Part shown: piece by piece, positions 59,430 to 60,000 of the stretch
How the letters are laid out: every line of letters begins with the position of its first letter
Position numbering within the stretch: the first letter of the stretch is position 1
Source: Membranipora membranacea
Lineage: Eukaryota > Bryozoa > Gymnolaemata > Cheilostomatida > Membraniporidae
DNA length: 60,000 nucleotides
Direction: 5' to 3'
Assembly (NCBI GenBank): GCA_914767715.1
Contig: OU612065.1
Location: 17,052,001-17,112,000, forward strand
The notes under the pieces: model-generated
Database searches by the model: none
Told to the model about the DNA's origin: nothing
The model's input: the letters and a program-made list of their open reading frames with translations, nothing else
Program-made: the position numbers and the translations under genes

Positions 59430-60000
59430 AAACTATTCCTAACATAATACTATTGTGACTGCAGATATCAGGGCTTTATTACTTCAGAGGAACCACTGAC
59501 GCCAAGCTGTGGGCATGACTAACTTTCTGTAAAACCAATAGAACAGCCCTAACTTGATATTTACCCAATATTATTGTCAAAACATATCCTCAATTTCTAA
59601 ATAAACGGTTATTTTATAGAAACAGGTTTTATTATGTTACAAATGAAAACTAGATTAACTATTGCTGGAATTTCTGAATTTGTTGCTTACACTGAGCCTG
59701 CTATTTGACAGTCAACTCTTAACAGCACACTTGCTGACTACAGCCCAAAAAATATGAGTGCAAATTGATCATGTTGACATGTTTCAACAACAATATTATA
59801 AATACTACTGTGTCTAATAAATAGCAAAGCATCAGCGCTATTCGAATTGAATCAAGAGCTTTTAAAGATTGAGAAAATCTCTTAACAGCAGATATTGGTC
59901 ACATAAACATATTGAAAGTTTTTCAGCCTTCAAACACCCCTGTTGTTAGCTATATTGTGGATATTTGCCCCCCAATTCATTGATAACATGGTGGCTGTTT
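59430..60000. other. CFAP141 3' flank
   Basis: 3' UTR and intergenic DNA; nothing further recognised. Confidence 0.4.
59600..59605 (+). terminator. Candidate poly(A) signal of CFAP141
   Basis: AATAAA about 170 bases after the CFAP141 stop codon, followed by a T-rich stretch. It is the first canonical signal downstream. Confidence 0.45.

Noticed and set aside
1-60000. CRISPR arrays, operons, ribosome-binding sites, prophage or plasmid functions
   Set aside because: Nothing of this kind is present; the window is spliced eukaryotic DNA.

Overview
The window looks like genomic DNA of an invertebrate animal. It is AT-rich, its genes are split by many introns with GT-AG borders, intergenic and intronic DNA dominates, and there is a dead animal-type non-LTR retrotransposon. 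The proteins recognised (netrin, SBK-type kinase, METTL23, PRPF31, RNF24/RNF122-type RING protein, CFAP141) are metazoan. A spiralian such as a mollusc, annelid, brachiopod or bryozoan would fit, but nothing here fixes the phylum.

Layout. 1-5.2 kb: no convincing gene, one candidate orphan exon (1412-1524, +) and a tail of a LINE/SINE near 2.56-2.69 kb. 5.2-13.3 kb (minus): a complete netrin gene of six coding exons (698 codons), whose second laminin-EGF (LE) exon is present twice in tandem. 13.3-21 kb: mostly non-coding, with a degraded LINE 3' fragment at about 17.8-18.2 kb and a minisatellite at 18.56-18.66 kb. 21.06-22.14 kb (+): an intronless Ser/Thr kinase of the SBK type. 24.2-28.8 kb (minus): four exons of METTL23; its first and last exons were not found. 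30.0-32.55 kb (minus): a 5'-truncated, frameshifted CR1/jockey-type LINE. 33.84-38.21 kb (+): a complete nine-exon PRPF31 (497 aa). 39.66-44.05 kb (minus): a five-exon single-pass membrane protein of unknown family (190 aa). 44.9-47.3 kb (minus): a tentative chain of three exons of unknown protein. 48.24-54.74 kb (minus): a small membrane RING-H2 protein of the RNF24/RNF122 type, with a 6.1 kb intron. 56.53-59.43 kb (+): a five-exon gene for CFAP141 (134 aa).

Each multi-exon model called complete was built by reading splice sites and checking that all phases join and the total is a whole number of codons. The genes are unrelated in function (axon guidance, splicing, protein methylation, ubiquitin ligation, cilia), as expected of an ordinary animal chromosome, and no operon-like organisation is evident. 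The most interesting point is the duplicated LE-2 exon of netrin: two 189 bp exons of the same phase, about 67% identical in protein, separated by only a 78 bp intron, in the part of netrin that contributes to receptor binding. Several short inverted or GC-rich elements recur across the window and look like families of small dispersed repeats.
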